Source: Magnetospirillum aberrantis SpK (GTDB lineage Bacteria > Pseudomonadota > Alphaproteobacteria > Rhodospirillales > Magnetospirillaceae). Taken from it: a stretch of 33,743 bases of DNA. The notes under the pieces were generated by a model. It searched no databases. It had not been told where the DNA came from and saw nothing but the letters and a program-made list of their open reading frames with translations. Below are positions 32,141-33,743 of the stretch, piece by piece (position 1 is the first letter of the stretch; the number at the start of each line of letters is the position of its first letter). Location of the stretch: positions 1 to 33,743 of the forward strand of contig NZ_JAAIYP010000030.1 in assembly GCF_011022235.1 (NCBI RefSeq). Reading direction: 5' to 3'. The position numbers and the translations under genes were made by a program.

Positions 32141-33520
32141 TTAGAAAGCGTCCATTGCCGCGCACAGGCCCACCAGCCACAGCGCCAATGCCAGCGCCCC
32201 CGCCAGAACGAAGCGGCCGTTCCAGTCGCGTGCCACCGTGCGCATGGAGACATTGGCAAGCCGGGCGATGGACAACACCACCGCACCGACCGGGGTGGAA
32301 CAGGCCGACAGCGCCCACGCTCCCATCAATCCGCTGGCCACCGCCAAAGGCGGCAACCCATGGCTGGACAGCGTGCCGAGCGCGCCGCCCAGGATGGTGA
32401 CGGTGACGATCTGCGACACGCCGATCTGCGACAGCGCCATCACCGAGAACGCCGCCAGTACCAGCACCGCCACCGCCGGCAGCGGGATCATCTGTACCAG
32501 ACGCGCGGTTTCGCCCGGTGGGATGAAGGCCACCAGCACCGACCCCAGGAACATGGCGCCGCCCAGCATGGTGACCTCCTCGCGGAAACCGGGCATGGAC
32601 ACGCTCAGCCGTCGGCCCAGATGGACCAGGGCGGGAAGCGGCGACCGGTGCTGGGCCACCAGCCACACCACCGCCGACGGCGGCACCACCAGCATGGCGC
32701 CGACCACCAGTCGAACACCCAGGATTTCTGCCACCACCACCGACGCCACCACCACCGCGCCGACCAGGGCGGACAGGCGGAGAACGGGGAGGATGCTGGC
32801 GTCCGTACCCTCGGTCTGGGGCGCGCGGGGAAAGGCACGGCGGTCCATGAACCAGCCCAAGGTCATCAAGGCCGCCGCCAGTATGACCTGCACGCCCAAA
32901 AGCGGCCACCAGTCGAGGCCGGGCAGGGCGCTTTGCATCACCGTGAACGACACCGACAGCGGCGACCATACGGTCATGATGGCGAAGCCGCGGATGATGG
33001 CGGTCATCATCCGTTGCTGGCGGATGGCGACCACGCGTGGGTTGCCGCCGGCCGCTTCGGTGGTGTTGCCGCGGACGACCATGGTGCCGATCAAGGGCAG
33101 CACGCCGAAATTGAGCACCAGCCCGATCAAATGGCTACCCAGCGCCAGGGCCAGATATCGTCGGCCCGGCGGCTGGCGCACCATCAGGGAGCCGCATTGC
33201 TGGATCAGGGGAGAGCTTTCGGCGGCTTCGCGTAGGAAGCCGAGGGCGGTGAACAGCCCGATCAGGGCGGCGGCCTGGATGCCGGCGTTCAACAAAATCG
33301 GCCATGGCGCGGGATGGAAGAACAGCGCCGCCGCCGCCGCCGTCAGCCCCATGGCCATGACACGGCGCCCGCCGCGTTTGGCCGACCATCCTTCGAGCAC
33401 GAGATAAAGCGCCAGGGCGCCCGCCGCCGCCGGTCCGGCCGGCGGCCACGCCAATACCGCGCGGACGATGGAGAACATCATCACCGCCACCAGGGCCAGC
33501 GATGCGACAACCGCCCTCAT
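32141..33520 (-). CDS. Polytopic membrane protein of unknown function
   Basis: This integral inner-membrane protein of 459 residues has about eleven or twelve hydrophobic segments. Loops between them carry conserved-looking polar stretches (LIQQCGSLMVRQPPGRRYLA, VVRGNTTEAAGGNPRVVAIR). A re-entrant-like Gly/Ser-rich segment occurs late (TILGGALGTLSSHGLPPLAV, then ALSACSTPVGAVVLSIARLA). The layout recalls ion-transporter-superfamily carriers, in which paired Gly/Ser-rich hairpins hold the substrate, but I cannot assign a family or substrate. AGGA lies eight bases before the start. It follows the partial gene on its upstream side by 10 bases and is surely in one operon with it. Confidence 0.8.
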   Translation of the reverse strand: MRAVVASLALVAVMMFSIVRAVLAWPPAGPAAAGALALYLVLEGWSAKRGGRRVMAMGLTAAAAALFFHPAPWPILLNAGIQAAALIGLFTALGFLREAAESSPLIQQCGSLMVRQPPGRRYLALALGSHLIGLVLNFGVLPLIGTMVVRGNTTEAAGGNPRVVAIRQQRMMTAIIRGFAIMTVWSPLSVSFTVMQSALPGLDWWPLLGVQVILAAALMTLGWFMDRRAFPRAPQTEGTDASILPVLRLSALVGAVVVASVVVAEILGVRLVVGAMLVVPPSAVVWLVAQHRSPLPALVHLGRRLSVSMPGFREEVTMLGGAMFLGSVLVAFIPPGETARLVQMIPLPAVAVLVLAAFSVMALSQIGVSQIVTVTILGGALGTLSSHGLPPLAVASGLMGAWALSACSTPVGAVVLSIARLANVSMRTVARDWNGRFVLAGALALALWLVGLCAAMDAF

Positions 33521-33530
33521 GACAAGGTTC

Positions 33531-33743
33531 CTAAGTCTGGAGGAAACGCGATTTCGGGGCTGGCAACTGGCGGGCCGGCTTGGCGATGTTCTTCATCAGG
33601 GCGGGGCCGTTGACCATGGCGAAGCCCGCCTGGACCGCGCCGACGATCACCTTGCGCCGGCGCACGCCCCAGACATAGCTTCCCAACCGGGTTTTGCCGG
33701 CGGCGGCGTTGAACGCCGCCAGCGCCGCCAACAGGGCGTCGTC
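33531..33743 (-). CDS. Hypothetical protein, C-terminal end only
   Basis: An open frame enters from the right edge and ends at a TAG at 33531-33533. The visible 70 residues (from DDALLAALAAFNAAAGKTRL, then WGVRRRKVIVGAVQAGFAMV, ending PAPKSRFLQT) are Ala-rich and basic. No domain can be recognised from this piece. Its stop lies 10 bases before the start of the membrane-protein gene, so the two are probably co-transcribed and functionally linked. Confidence 0.6.
   Translation of the reverse strand, partial: DDALLAALAAFNAAAGKTRLGSYVWGVRRRKVIVGAVQAGFAMVNGPALMKNIAKPARQLPAPKSRFLQT

Overview
The window is GC-rich and densely coded. The gene set points to an alphaproteobacterium of the Rhodospirillales, most like Magnetospirillum: a PraR-type XRE regulator, a cytochrome c', a LuxR solo, an ABC-F protein, an AsmA protein and many short Ala/Gly-rich lipoproteins. 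This placement is inferred from gene content only. No rRNA, tRNA or CRISPR array was seen.

Positions 1-5507 hold a two-partner secretion operon on the minus strand. A TpsB outer-membrane transporter is followed 8 bases later by a filamentous-haemagglutinin-like TpsA exoprotein, which runs off the left edge. An AT-rich, gene-free stretch (about 5508-5951) lies upstream.

Positions 5952-12320 look like one amine-utilisation regulon. It contains an APC permease, an AraC-type regulator, a stand-alone cupin, a PuuB-like FAD amine oxidase and an outer-membrane porin. A 20-bp motif beginning AAACTTGA occurs three times, upstream of the permease/araC pair, the oxidase-cupin pair and the porin. The natural reading is that it is the AraC protein's operator and that the porin, permease and oxidase form one import-and-oxidise route.

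Positions 12376-16430 are a scrambled accessory island. It starts with a decapitated tyrosine integrase fused to the tail of an IS630-type transposase. Next come an intact HlyC-like toxin-activating acyltransferase, a lipoprotein, the front half of a class 3 lipase cut off just after its catalytic serine, and a second near-copy of the lipoprotein starting exactly at the cut. The island ends with an IS5-type transposase tail that truncates an HNH protein and a possible IS21-type end. I read the middle as the remains of a secreted, acylated lipase toxin locus with lipoprotein partners.

Positions 16439-33743 are mostly ordinary chromosomal genes: a CbpA-like DnaJ, a glycine-zipper lipoprotein, pdxH and a FieF-like metal exporter. 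These are followed by a PraR-like regulator divergent from a LuxR solo, a 59-residue ORF, ndk, a YheS-like ABC-F ATPase, an orphan sensor kinase and cytochrome c'. The right end has a 5'-nucleotidase-like phosphoesterase, a cytidylate-kinase-like protein, AsmA, a small basic protein, a polytopic membrane protein and one partial gene at the edge.
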